64,000 nucleotides of DNA, from positions 682,001 through 746,000 of the forward strand of contig NZ_JAPEMT010000003.1 in NCBI RefSeq assembly GCF_026342435.1, given 5' to 3'. Below the pieces are notes generated by a model. The model was not told the DNA's origin. It ran no database searches and saw nothing but the letters and a program-made list of their open reading frames with translations. Source of the stretch: Streptomyces sp. NBC_00237. Lineage in GTDB: Bacteria > Actinomycetota > Actinomycetes > Streptomycetales > Streptomycetaceae. Each line of letters opens with the position of its first letter. Within the stretch, counting starts at the first letter, position 1. Made by a program: the position numbers and the translations under genes. Positions 55,636-64,000 of the stretch are shown one piece after another.

Positions 55636-56498
55636 CGGGCTGCCGCCGCGACCGCGTCACCGACGACGGCCATGCCCTGGGCGTTCGGGTGCAGAGGCGC
55701 CGCCGCGTGGGAGGGGACCAGCCCTTCCAGGTAGCGGTCCTTGGGCGCGGCGCAGATGTCGTGCCCGACCGTGAGGGCGGCGACGTCGACGAACCGTGCG
55801 CCGTGCTGGCGTGCCTGTTCCCTGGCAGCAGCACTGACCTTGTTCATGACGCCCTGGAGGTAGTTGGCGTCGCGCGCCCAGACGGGCTGGACGGGGTGGC
55901 AGCCGCCCTCGCGGACGTACGTGCCGTAGCCGGTGACGACGACCGTGGCGTGCGGTGACCGTCGCTTGATCTCCTTCAGCGCTGTCCCGAAGCGGGGAGC
56001 CCACGCCCGGACCGCCCCGTCCAGCCTGTCCACGCCGCCGGACGTCAACGTGTCGGCGCACGAGCGGCCGAAGGGCTCGGGAAGGAAGTTGACGCACCCG
56101 AGCGCCTCCTGGAAGAGGCCGCTGTCGTTGGCTCCGACGGTGACCGACACCAGATCCGTGCCGGGCCGCAGGGCGTCGAACTGTGGTGCCAGCAGTCCGA
56201 ACCTCCGTGCGGTGAAGTCCTTCGTCGTGGCTCCGGAGCAGCTCACGTCGGTCAGGCGGGCGCCGAGCGCCTTCGCCACGACCGCCGGGTAGTTGTTGTT
56301 CGAGCGGAGGCACAGCAGATTGACGTCCTGCTGGGGGATCAGCGGTCCTGCCGCCGCCGAATCCCCGAGCGCCACATAGTTCAGGGGCTCCGGGGCGTCG
56401 GCCTGGGCCGGGGTGGACACGACGGTGGCGACCGTCGCAGCGATCGTGACGCAGCCTGTCCTGAATCGTCCGGGGAATCTCACGCCGACCTCCGTCAT
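55632..56498 (-). CDS. Secreted SGNH hydrolase
   Basis: 288 aa with signal peptide (about 1-33). SGNH blocks: GDSAAAG with Ser47, CSGATT, GANDSG and a late HPN with Asp/His. Disulfide-forming Cys pairs as in the Streptomyces lipase of the GDSL type. First gene of a two-gene operon with the class 2 lipase. Confidence 0.92.
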   Translation of the reverse strand: MTEVGVRFPGRFRTGCVTIAATVATVVSTPAQADAPEPLNYVALGDSAAAGPLIPQQDVNLLCLRSNNNYPAVVAKALGARLTDVSCSGATTKDFTARRFGLLAPQFDALRPGTDLVSVTVGANDSGLFQEALGCVNFLPEPFGRSCADTLTSGGVDRLDGAVRAWAPRFGTALKEIKRRSPHATVVVTGYGTYVREGGCHPVQPVWARDANYLQGVMNKVSAAAREQARQHGARFVDVAALTVGHDICAAPKDRYLEGLVPSHAAAPLHPNAQGMAVVGDAVAAAAR

Positions 56499-56761
56499 CG
56501 TTGACCGTCCGAAGTACCGCGCCTCACATCTTGACGGGCCGGTGGGGGAACAGAGACGGAACGTGCTCCAGAGTCGACGGCGGTTCTTTGTGACGCTTCA
56601 CAAGGGGGAGTGGCCCACTTCTGCGAGGACGTAGTGGAGTTGGCGGGGCGGGAGCGGTACCGGGCCGAGGTGAAGGCCACGCAGATCAGCAGCGTGATCA
56701 AGTCACCGTCGTGCGAAGGAGGCCCGGAGACCGGCCCGGCCCTACTGCGTCGGACGCTCTG

Positions 56762-57754
56762 TCAGGGCAGGGGTACCAGTGGCGTGACGGCCCGGCACTG
56801 CCATGAACCGCGGTGGGCGGGGTCGAGGGCGTCGAGGGTCATGTTGATGACGTTGGGCGAGTAGGAGGAGTCGGTGTGGCTTGACTTGTCGGTGGGGCAG
56901 ACCTTCTGGATGAGGACGTTGTCGACCGCCTTCGGGTCGTCGGCGGGCGCGGTGAGGTAGCCGCTGGTGTACGGGGTGACTACCTGGTCGTACTGGGTGG
57001 CCAGAACGGTGTAGCGCACACCTGGTGTGGTGTCGGGGGTCGAGTTGAGTTCGGCGAGGAAGTCCGACCCCGTGAGCTGTTGGGCGAGCACCGGCCCCAA
57101 CAGAGTTGCGGCCGGGGCGCCGCTGAAGACCTTGGCCAGCTTGTCCAGTCCGTTCAGCGTCGTGCCGTGGGTGGCCGGGTTGATGCCGACGAGGCGATTG
57201 ACCTTGGTGCCCCCGTTGTGGGACTTCAGATACCGGATGGGCATGGAGCCCGCGCCCTGCGAGTGTCCGACCAGGTCGACCTTGGCTGCTCCGGTGGTGC
57301 GCAGAACCCGGTCGACGAAGACGGCCAGTTCCCGGGCCGAGTCCTCGATGCGTCCCGTGGCCTTGAATCCGAACGTGTTGAACGGGCTGCCGGTGGCGCC
57401 GAAGTTGATGGCGTAGACGCAGTAGCCCTCGTTGGCCAAGGCCGGGGCCATGGCGTTCCAGTTGTCGTACGCGTTCTCCCAGGTGCCGTGGATGAGCACC
57501 ACTGGCCGCGGGTGCCGGGTCGGATCCGCACCGGGCAGGCAGGGTTTGGCGGGGTCGGTGTTGGCACCCGGTGGCGAGGCGTCGGCCTTGCCGGACAGCG
57601 GAAACAGTGTGGCCGCGAAGGCGCTCAGGAAATCGTCGTGTTCCGGGGCGTACCGAGGCTTCTCAGCAGCCTGGGCGGGGGACAGCACCCCGCTGACCGC
57701 CAGGGCGCACAAGGCGCCAACAGTGAGCGAGCGGCGGGTGCGGGTGCGGGACAT
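56762..57754 (-). CDS. Secreted lipase/esterase, paralogue
   Basis: 330 aa from ATG at 57754 (MSRTRTRRSLTVG, with GAGGG upstream); an in-frame ATG at 57868 would bury the signal peptide. Signal peptide about 1-29 ending AQAA. Ser165 in GHSQGA, HGTWEN oxyanion region, Asp in QYDQVV. Same architecture as the 54655-55635 lipase, in particular the SPPGAN motif before the first strand and a shared PGVRYT block. The 263 bp to the SGNH gene hold no gene. Confidence 0.9.
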   Translation of the reverse strand: MSRTRTRRSLTVGALCALAVSGVLSPAQAAEKPRYAPEHDDFLSAFAATLFPLSGKADASPPGANTDPAKPCLPGADPTRHPRPVVLIHGTWENAYDNWNAMAPALANEGYCVYAINFGATGSPFNTFGFKATGRIEDSARELAVFVDRVLRTTGAAKVDLVGHSQGAGSMPIRYLKSHNGGTKVNRLVGINPATHGTTLNGLDKLAKVFSGAPAATLLGPVLAQQLTGSDFLAELNSTPDTTPGVRYTVLATQYDQVVTPYTSGYLTAPADDPKAVDNVLIQKVCPTDKSSHTDSSYSPNVINMTLDALDPAHRGSWQCRAVTPLVPLP

Positions 57755-58163
57755 TCTGGAGGCCCTCTGATCTGTTGGCTCCGTGGACGGCAAGCACGTC
57801 AGGGGGCTGGGCGCGTCGGCTGTCGGCAACCGGGCGCGGACCAACGCCTCATGGGTGTTGACGTCCACGTCGGCACGGTGCCGATAGGTAGATCATTGGG
57901 GAAGTTTGGTGAAGGTGCAGGTCGAGTGGGGTCCGACACCTGAGGTTCACCCATTCGCACGGGTCTGCCAGTTCGGTGCGTTGCGGGATACGTGCTGGAG
58001 CGGAACGCCGTGCTACCTCGCGCCGGAGGGACCCCCATTCGGCGCCCGGCTCCGCTGCGCATCGACTGTCGGCGCGTCACCATAAATCCCCGGACTACCG
58101 TCCGGGACGGTGCCGGTTCCCGTGACCGACCGCCGTCACAACGGAACGTGAGACAGACCTGCG

Positions 58164-60038
58164 ATGCCCCATCCCGCACGGCGTGACCGGCTCCGCTACT
58201 GGTTCGACTCGACGATGGCCCGCGGCACGCCCGCGCTCATCGGCTGGCTCGCTGTGGCGACCCTCCTCCTCATCCTGGCCGTCACCATGGCGATGCGGCT
58301 CATCGGGCCTCCCCCGGAGGGCAGTGCGGCCTTCACCTTCTGGGAGAACTTCCACCAGACGTTCAAGCTTGAGTCCCCTTCGCAGGGGGACCTGAGCAAC
58401 GTCCTGCCCCTGGTGGTCCTGGCGCTCGGCGGGATCTTCATCGTCAGCACCCTGGTCGGTCTGCTGACCAGCGGGATGAACAATCGGATCCACCAGCTCC
58501 GCAAGGGCCGTTCGATGGTCGTCGAAAAGGATCACACGGTCATCCTGGGCTGGACCGAACACGTCTTCACCATCATCTTCGAACTGGCGAAGGTGCAGGT
58601 CGGCGGCCGTCGTCCGGTCGTGGTGATCCTGGCCGACAAGGACAAGACCGAGATGGAGGACTCCCTGCGCGACAAGCTGGGCGACCTCCGGGTGAAAGTC
58701 GTCTGTCGTACCGGACGGCGTACCGACACCGGCGATCTGCGTCTGGTCAACCCCTCTGAGGCGCGGGCCGTCATCGTGCTCAGCCTCCCCGAAGCGAGCG
58801 CGCACGCGGACGCGGACAAGCTCAAGTGCCTGCTCGCGATCACCCACCGGACGCTGCGCGGCGACCGGCCCGTCCGGGTCATCGTCACCGTCCAGTCCAG
58901 CCGCAACCTCGCCATCGCCCGGCTGGCAGGCGGCGAGAGCACCCTCGTCATCGACGGTGACGGCATCATCGCGCGTCTGCTCGTCCAGGCCGCCAGACAA
59001 CCCGGACTGACCTCCGTCTTCCAGGAGATCACCCGGGGCGAAGGCGGCGGAATCCATGCTCAGCAGGGCGCGGAACCCGCACTCACCGGCGCGACCTACC
59101 GACAGGCCCTGGACGCGTACCCCCGTGCCGCCGTCATGGGAATCCTCCCCGCAGACCGCCCAGCCGTCCTCAATCCGCCGATGGACACCGTCCTGACGGC
59201 GGACGACGGGCTGATCCTCATCGCGTCCACCTCCGCAGACCTGCGCACCACACCCCCCACAGTCACCGTCGACTCCACCGCGATCCAGACACACCCGGCC
59301 TCTCCGCCTCCCACCGAACGGCTTCTCCTCATCGGCTGGAGCCGCCGAGGAACCGATGTCCTCGGCCAACTCGACACCTACGCCCCGCCCGGCTCCGAAG
59401 TGCACGTCCTCAGCGACCACGAACAGGCCCTCGCCTGCGCCGAAGAGTTGACCGAACGACTGCTCAACATCAGCGTGACCGTCCAGATCGGTGACACCCT
59501 CGACCCGCTCACCATCGAATCCGCCAGACCCGGAACGTACGACCACGTCCTCGTCCTGTGCGACGACGCACGGAGCGCCGACCTGTCCGATGCCCGGGTC
59601 CTGGCCACCCTGCTGCACCTGCGCGACATCGCCACCCGCGAGAACGAGGGCTACTCCATCGTCAGCGAGATGCGCGACGAACAGGCCCGGAAGCTTGCCG
59701 AGGTCAGCCAGGCCGACGACGTCATCATCAGCGACAAACTCGTCGGCCTGCTGGCCGCCCGCCTCGCGAGCGACCCCACCCTGCGCTGCGCCTACTACGA
59801 CCTGTTGAGCGCGACGGGTGCGACGGTACATCTGAGGCCCGCGGGCGACTACGTCGAGCCGGGCCGCACGGTGAACTTCGCCACGGTGGTCGAGGCCGCC
59901 GCCCTGCGTGGCGAGACCGCGATCGGCTACCGACTGGTCGGTCGCGCGGCGGAGCACGGCCACGGCGTGAGGATCAACCCGGCCAAGGACGACCCAGTGA
60001 CACTGGGAACACGGGACAGAGTGGTCGTCATCGCCTGA
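58164..60038 (+). CDS. CASTOR/POLLUX-related putative ion channel
   Basis: 624-aa membrane protein. TM helices about 24-46 and 79-104 flank a pore-like loop (FTFWENFHQTFK), followed by two RCK/TrkA-N-like regulatory domains (about 124-300 and 345-560). I find no TVGYG-type potassium filter, which fits the CASTOR/POLLUX group rather than classic K+ channels. It stands alone; the 409 bp before it contain no gene. Ion selectivity is unknown. Confidence 0.88.
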   Translation: MPHPARRDRLRYWFDSTMARGTPALIGWLAVATLLLILAVTMAMRLIGPPPEGSAAFTFWENFHQTFKLESPSQGDLSNVLPLVVLALGGIFIVSTLVGLLTSGMNNRIHQLRKGRSMVVEKDHTVILGWTEHVFTIIFELAKVQVGGRRPVVVILADKDKTEMEDSLRDKLGDLRVKVVCRTGRRTDTGDLRLVNPSEARAVIVLSLPEASAHADADKLKCLLAITHRTLRGDRPVRVIVTVQSSRNLAIARLAGGESTLVIDGDGIIARLLVQAARQPGLTSVFQEITRGEGGGIHAQQGAEPALTGATYRQALDAYPRAAVMGILPADRPAVLNPPMDTVLTADDGLILIASTSADLRTTPPTVTVDSTAIQTHPASPPPTERLLLIGWSRRGTDVLGQLDTYAPPGSEVHVLSDHEQALACAEELTERLLNISVTVQIGDTLDPLTIESARPGTYDHVLVLCDDARSADLSDARVLATLLHLRDIATRENEGYSIVSEMRDEQARKLAEVSQADDVIISDKLVGLLAARLASDPTLRCAYYDLLSATGATVHLRPAGDYVEPGRTVNFATVVEAAALRGETAIGYRLVGRAAEHGHGVRINPAKDDPVTLGTRDRVVVIA

Positions 60039-60042
60039 ACGA

Positions 60043-60063
60043 CCCGGCGGCCGCGGAGCCGGG
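60043..60063. terminator. Possible hairpin terminator
   Basis: CCCGGC and GCCGGG arms around a 9-base loop, 4 bp after the channel stop. No T-run. Confidence 0.35.
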
Positions 60064-60489
60064 CTCGTCCACGGACGCCGCGACGGCCACGGGCTGGGAG
60101 GAAGCCCCCCCCTCCGTTCAGGCGGGTTCCGCCCCCCCACTCACCGACGGCGTGCACGTGACGCCAAATCGCCGCGTGGGCCACGGGGCTCTCCGCGCCG
60201 GAAGAAGGCGGCGAATTCGCCTCAGCGGAGGGTGAGTTGGCGGCGTTGGGCGCGGACTCAGCGGATGGTGATGGGTGGGGCTCGGGGGCGGGTTCGCGCT
60301 GCTGGAAGGGGTGCTCGTCTTCGGGTACAAGGGTGTGGACATCCCGTGGGAGAACGCGGCGGCGCGGCAGCAGTTGACCGTCCACCTGGGCAACATCTCG
60401 CTTGCCGAGATACCTGATTCGGTGGAGCACGCGGTGGTGGCTGCCGAGAGCGACACGTCCTACGACGACATCGAACCAGTCCCGACGGC

Positions 60490-61238
60490 CTGGCGAACCC
60501 GGCGCCACAAGGACGCCCTGGACACCGGCCGCCCGCCCGAGCACAACCTGCGCTCCCGGATAATCGCGGAGCTCTACGTGGACCGCACCGGCATCCCCTG
60601 GCGCTACGGCCGCATGATTCGCCCCGTGGGCCACGGCGTACGGCTACTTCGCGAAGCGGCAGCAGGACGGCGTGTTCGAAGAACTCACCGGCCTGCTGCG
60701 GCGCCTGGTCCGGGAGAGCGATGGACGCGACGGCGGACCGTCGGCCTGCGTGCTGGACTCCCAGACCGTCAAGACCTCGGCCAACGTGCACCTCACCGAC
60801 CAAGGCAGCGACGCCGGGAAACGCATCATCGGCCGCGAACGCCACCTCGGCTGCGACACCCGGGGTCTACGGCTGACCGTCCTGGTGAGCGCCACGAGCG
60901 TGTCGGACACCGCGGCCGGTATTACTCTCCTGTCCCGCATCGCCTCCGCCCACCCGCACGTCACCAAAGCCTGGGTCGACATTGGCTACCGCACCACGGC
61001 CATCAACCACGGGGCCCGCCTGGATATCGACGTCCACCCCGTCCAACGCCCTCCAGGAACCAAGGGATTCAAAATCATCCCGAGACGGTGGACCATCGAG
61101 CGCAGTATCGGCCGCCTCATGCACCACCGCAGACTCGCCCGCGACGAAGAAACCCACCCACACCGCTCCGAAGCCATGGTCCACTTCGCGATGATCGACC
61201 TCATGACCCGCCGCCTCACCCACGAAAACGTCACTTGA
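60490..61238 (+). pseudogene. IS5-family transposase, frameshifted
   Basis: N-terminal part (DLRS-like NLRSRIIAELYVDRTGIPWRY, 60545-60605) and the main part (YFAKRQQDGVFEELTGLL to HENVT, 60640-61238) lie in different frames. DDE core: ACVLDSQTVKTS, KAWVDIGYR, HHRRLARDEETH. The stop at 61238 looks natural. Just before it (60275-60480) is an unrelated reading frame that may be the remnant of an interrupted gene; otherwise 60064-60489 holds nothing supported. Confidence 0.75.
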
Positions 61239-61244
61239 TCCGCC

Positions 61245-61665
61245 AGGGCCAGTGGGAGGACGGCGACCCGGACATCCTGGTCGTTTTCGACGTCGGCTAC
61301 GACGTCCCGCGCGTGGCCTACCTCCTTACCGGCCTACCCATCGAGGTGCTCGGACGGATGCGCTCGGACCGGGTCATGCGCCGTCCGACACCTACGCAAC
61401 TGCGGTACGCCCTGGCTTACCCTCGGGGTGGGCGGCCGCCGAAGCACGGCAAGGAGTTCCGCTCCGCCAAACCAGACACGTGGGGCGAGCCCCACGCGGA
61501 GGCTGTTCAGGGGCGCCGACCGCTACGGCACCGCCCAGGCGATGGCCGGGGACCGTATCGGCCCCCGGCTCACCACCCGCTCCGCGTGGACCGACCCGAC
61601 CACGACGGCGAACTCCCCATCATCAAGGGCACCCTGATCCGCCTGACGCTGGACCCTGCGGAAAG
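61245..61665 (+). pseudogene. Fragment of a second DDE transposase
   Basis: GDPDILVVFDVGYDVPRVAY, then LPIEVLGRMRSDRVMRR and, after two frameshifts, DRYGTAQAMAGDRIG and ELPIIKGTLIRLTLD. This is the pattern of an IS701/NF041680-like DDE transposase, without its ends. It directly abuts the IS5-family remnant. Confidence 0.65.
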
Positions 61666-61788
61666 AGGCTCAGACACAGCTTCTGAACATCCGGCGGACC
61701 TCCGCAACCTGCCGTCGCGATGCTTGGCTCCCCGCCCAGGGGGGCCGGGCATCGCAAGCGCAGTGGAAGCCGGTCCGTTCGGACGGGG

Positions 61789-62319
61789 CTACTGGCCGAC
61801 GAACTGCTGGTAGTTGAGGCCGTTGCAGCCGAAGGCGCGCAGGCCATAGGCGCCGCTGTCGTCGATGCAGCGACCGGTGTTCTCGTTCCGGAAGGTGAAA
61901 TTGCCGTTGCTGTAGTACAGCGCCCACCGTTGGTAGTTGAGGCCGTTGCAGCCGAAGGCACGCAAGCCGTAGGCGGCGCTGTCGTCGATGCAGCGACCAG
62001 TGTTGCCATTGCGGAGTACCCAGTTGCCGTTGGACTGGCCGATGAGGCCCCAGTACTGGTAGTTGAGACCGTTGCAGCCAAAGGCGCGCAGGCCGTAGGC
62101 ACCACTGTCGTCGATGCAGCGACCAGTGTTGACGTTCTTCAGGGCGCCAGTGCTGTCGGGATGCGCGGCGCCCGGGTGGATGGCGACGGCATCGGACAGG
62201 GGAGCCGGGGGAGCGGCGGCAGTGGCCGCCCCGGCGCCGGTGAACACGAGGGCCGTTGCCGCGGTGAGCGCCGCGACGACACGGGCCGGGCGGCTCACTA
62301 AGTGTTTGCGGAGGTTCAT
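61789..62319 (-). CDS. Secreted three-repeat ricin-type lectin
   Basis: 176 aa from ATG at 62319 (GGGAGAAC upstream). Signal peptide about 1-35. The mature part is three near-identical units of NTGRCIDDSxAYGLRAFGCN followed by GLNYQ and about 17 variable residues, the layout of a ricin-B beta-trefoil; the QxW position is QYW, QRW and QQF. Two Cys per unit. About 135 mature residues is enough for one trefoil. Probably a secreted carbohydrate-binding protein. It lies between transposase remnants, consistent with transfer. Confidence 0.85.
   Translation of the reverse strand: MNLRKHLVSRPARVVAALTAATALVFTGAGAATAAAPPAPLSDAVAIHPGAAHPDSTGALKNVNTGRCIDDSGAYGLRAFGCNGLNYQYWGLIGQSNGNWVLRNGNTGRCIDDSAAYGLRAFGCNGLNYQRWALYYSNGNFTFRNENTGRCIDDSGAYGLRAFGCNGLNYQQFVGQ
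61808..62134 (-). repeat. Three near-identical 75-bp blocks in the lectin gene
   Basis: Blocks beginning near 61808, 61931 and 62057 are almost the same at the DNA level, spaced 123-126 bp. This implies recent internal duplication or homogenisation. Confidence 0.8.
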
Positions 62320-62344
62320 TGTTCTCCCGTCGAGAGGGCGTGAG

Positions 62345-62369
62345 CGCCTGCCCGTCGGACGGGCAGGCG
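62345..62369. promoter_or_regulatory. Perfect 25-bp palindrome upstream of the lectin gene
   Basis: Arms CGCCTGCCCGTC and GACGGGCAGGCG around one G, 26 bp before the lectin start. It could be an operator or a leader hairpin controlling expression. Confidence 0.5.
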
Positions 62370-62561
62370 GCCGGTGCCGATCGTGGGACCGGTGCGGCGT
62401 CGCGGACGCTAATTCCACTGATGTGGACACGCCAGAGGAGGGGGTGCTTCCGGGGGTGAGCGGCTCGCGGATGTCCGGTTCCGTCTCGTACGCGTCCGGA
62501 TCGAACGCACCGTCCGGCTCTACGGCCCGCTTCTGAACAGGAGGCTGGGCCGCCGTTCGGA

Positions 62562-62862
62562 ACGGCGACCATCGACGCCCAACCGAACGGCAGCGGCCAT
62601 CGCAAGGACTTCATCGACCACGCCGCCACCCTCGGTATCGACCTCGAAATCGTCCAACGCGCCCGTGCGGCCAGAGGGTTCACACTGATTCCGAAACGGT
62701 GGACGGCGGAGTGGACCTACGGCTGGCTCATGCTCCACCACCGCCTGGCCCGTGACTACGAGACCCATCCGCACGGTTCCGCAGCCATGATCTACCTCGC
62801 CATGACCGACCTCATGACCCACCGCCTCACTGGCGAGAGCACCATCTCCTGGCGCGACCCGG
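62562..62862 (+). pseudogene. IS5-family transposase C-terminal fragment
   Basis: DAQPNGSGHRKDFIDHAATL, GFTLIPKRWTAEWTYGWLML, then RDYETHPHGSAAMIYLAMTD: the C-terminal third of an IS5-type transposase of a subgroup different from 60490-61238. No start. The following 62884-63212 has no supported gene. Confidence 0.7.
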
Positions 62863-63212
62863 CACAAGTACATCAAAGACGTATGTCGGGATGAAACAGC
62901 CGGACGAAACGATCTCTGAAACCCTCGAAATGCAGGAGCGACACACGGCACTTGCGGAGCTAAATACCGCCTCCCCGATAGTCGGCGCGGCCCGGTCATC
63001 CGGCGAGCCGCTCCGATTTCTGCAAGGTTGTCATGCCCCTGCTCCCGCTGGTTGCCGATGCGCTGAGCTTGAGATCTAACGTCTCGACTTGCAACGCGAC
63101 ATGGGCGGGCACTGGTGTCGGGCTGACGAGCTCATGCGCACGGTAGGCAGTGAGGCGTCGAGAGGCAGTCAGGGGTGCGGTTTTCACCTGTGTGCGGGTG
63201 CAAGCCCACCGT

Positions 63213-63338
63213 CTGCCGTGGCCTGAGGAGGCCGGTGATGGCCTGGATGGTGTCGCTCATGTGCTCGCGGGGGCCGAGGTGACGGGCCGGGTCCCTCCCG
63301 TTCCTCAGGTGGGCGATGCCGTGCTCGGCAGGAATCAT
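63213..63338 (-). pseudogene. DDE_Tnp_4 transposase C-terminal fragment
   Basis: AEHGIAHLRNGRDPARHLGP, then REHMSDTIQAITGLLRPRQT: the typical C-terminal end of a DDE_Tnp_4 transposase, possibly of the same broad family as the remnant at 46050-46380. Confidence 0.55.
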
Positions 63339-63371
63339 GCTTCTCGCAACCAATTGTGAGATGGGGCCCAT

Positions 63372-64000
63372 TCACCCTGCGCACAGCCTGTCCAGGGACG
63401 CGCGGCTCTCCTCGTCCGCAGCGCGGTAGACGAGCAGGCGCAGTCCCGGGTCCTGGAGCGGCACCAGTACTTCGAAGTCGACGGTGATGGGACCTGCGAC
63501 TGGATGCAGTAGCACCTTCCGGCCGCGGCCGTTGACGCTGACATCGCGCTCCGACCACAAGCGAGCGAAGTCCTCATCCTGCGTGGCGAATTCGGCGATG
63601 AGGTCGGACAGTTTCCGGTCTTCCGGGTGCGCGGCCCATGCCGCACGCAGGTGGGCGATGCCGTCCCGCAGCACCTGCTCCCGGTCGGCGTAGAAGCCGC
63701 GCATCTCCGGGTGCAGCAGACACAGCCACATCGCGTTGCGCCGCGACGGCGGTACGGCCTCGAAACCCGGTAGCAGCCGGGCCATTTCGGGATTCCAGGC
63801 CAGGATGTCGTAACGGTGGTCCAGCAGCATGGCCGGCAGCGGTGACAAGTCACCAACCAGGCGTGCCAGCGACGGCGCCGCACCGGCGGCCGACCCATCG
63901 GTGATGCCGGGGCGGCGATGTCCGGCCAGGTCGAACAGGTAGTCCCGTTCGCTCGGATCCAGGCGCAATGCCCGGGCCAGCGCCGCCAGCACCTCTGCCG
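63372..64000 (-). CDS. HTH/MmyB-type regulator (5' end outside window)
   Basis: At least 209 codons, running off the right edge. The visible N-terminal part (LAALARALRLDPSERDYLFDLAGHR) is the end of the HTH_31 module; the rest is an MmyB-like ligand-binding domain: LLDHRYDILAWNPEMARLL, WLCLLHP, and a C-terminal beta part. Such actinobacterial regulators often control an adjacent divergent oxidoreductase, which would be off the window. Confidence 0.88.
   Translation of the reverse strand, partial: AEVLAALARALRLDPSERDYLFDLAGHRRPGITDGSAAGAAPSLARLVGDLSPLPAMLLDHRYDILAWNPEMARLLPGFEAVPPSRRNAMWLCLLHPEMRGFYADREQVLRDGIAHLRAAWAAHPEDRKLSDLIAEFATQDEDFARLWSERDVSVNGRGRKVLLHPVAGPITVDFEVLVPLQDPGLRLLVYRAADEESRASLDRLCAG

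Noticed and set aside
60275..61813. 512-codon frame as a single gene
   Set aside because: It strings together an unknown start, out-of-frame pieces of an IS5 transposase and part of a second transposase; the true transposase frame is at 60672-61238.
61808..62134. Regular DNA repeats as a CRISPR array
   Set aside because: Only three units of about 75 bp, in frame inside a lectin coding sequence; they encode ricin-type repeats.

Overview
The window is very GC-rich, uses GTG and TTG starts often, has many 4-bp start/stop overlaps, and carries secreted lipases, PucR, CseB/VanR-type two-component and mycothiol-type genes. This points to a Streptomyces-like actinomycete chromosome, probably an accessory region. 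No tRNA, rRNA, CRISPR array or origin was seen.

Positions 1-34213 hold the right-hand part of a hybrid NRPS/type I PKS cluster. The left edge cuts the first gene. The assembly line reads: formyltransferase-adenylation(Gly)-PCP loading module; KS-DH-ACP; KS-AT | DH-KR-ACP; KS-DH-ACP; KS-KR-ACP; KS-DH-ACP; KS-AT | DH-KR-ACP; terminal alpha-oxoamine synthase (AONS). Bars mark protein boundaries inside a module. Only two of six extension modules carry an AT (malonyl type), so the other four need an AT in trans or sharing of the two cis ATs. The predicted chain starts with N-formylglycine and leaves as an alpha-aminoketone, not by a thioesterase. An AlkC-type DNA glycosylase gene sits between the two halves of the last module and overlaps both, suggesting the product (or an activated form) alkylates DNA and that this is self-protection. 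Tailing genes are a small unknown protein, an HDAC-fold amidohydrolase, a type II thioesterase and a 14-TM MFS exporter, all translationally coupled; a hairpin terminator ends the unit.

Positions 34312-37504 hold two divergent VOC (glyoxalase-fold) genes, a three-repeat zinc-ribbon protein and two paralogous TetR repressors. Four similar CATACC/GGTATG-type palindromes lie at their promoters, so this looks like a self-contained, duplicated regulon. Positions 38066-41288 form a minus-strand operon of a GNAT/LuxI-like + ThiF/E1-like fusion, an acyl carrier protein and a KAS III: a compact candidate acyl-metabolite or signal pathway.

Positions 41877-48219 are mixed: a UlaG-like metallo-hydrolase, an intact RibD-C reductase next to a dead copy, an enolase remnant, a DinB protein, a transposase remnant, a small protein and a nitrilase-family amidase. 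Positions 48506-52576 are a minus-strand operon of a D-Ala-D-Ala carboxypeptidase, a VanJ-like membrane EEP phosphatase, a response regulator and a histidine kinase, a likely cell-envelope stress unit. Positions 53389-60038 carry a PucR regulator, two paralogous secreted lipases, a secreted SGNH hydrolase and a CASTOR/POLLUX-like channel. From about 60480 to 63340 there are at least four broken transposase fragments around a secreted three-repeat ricin-type lectin. The right edge cuts an HTH/MmyB-type regulator.
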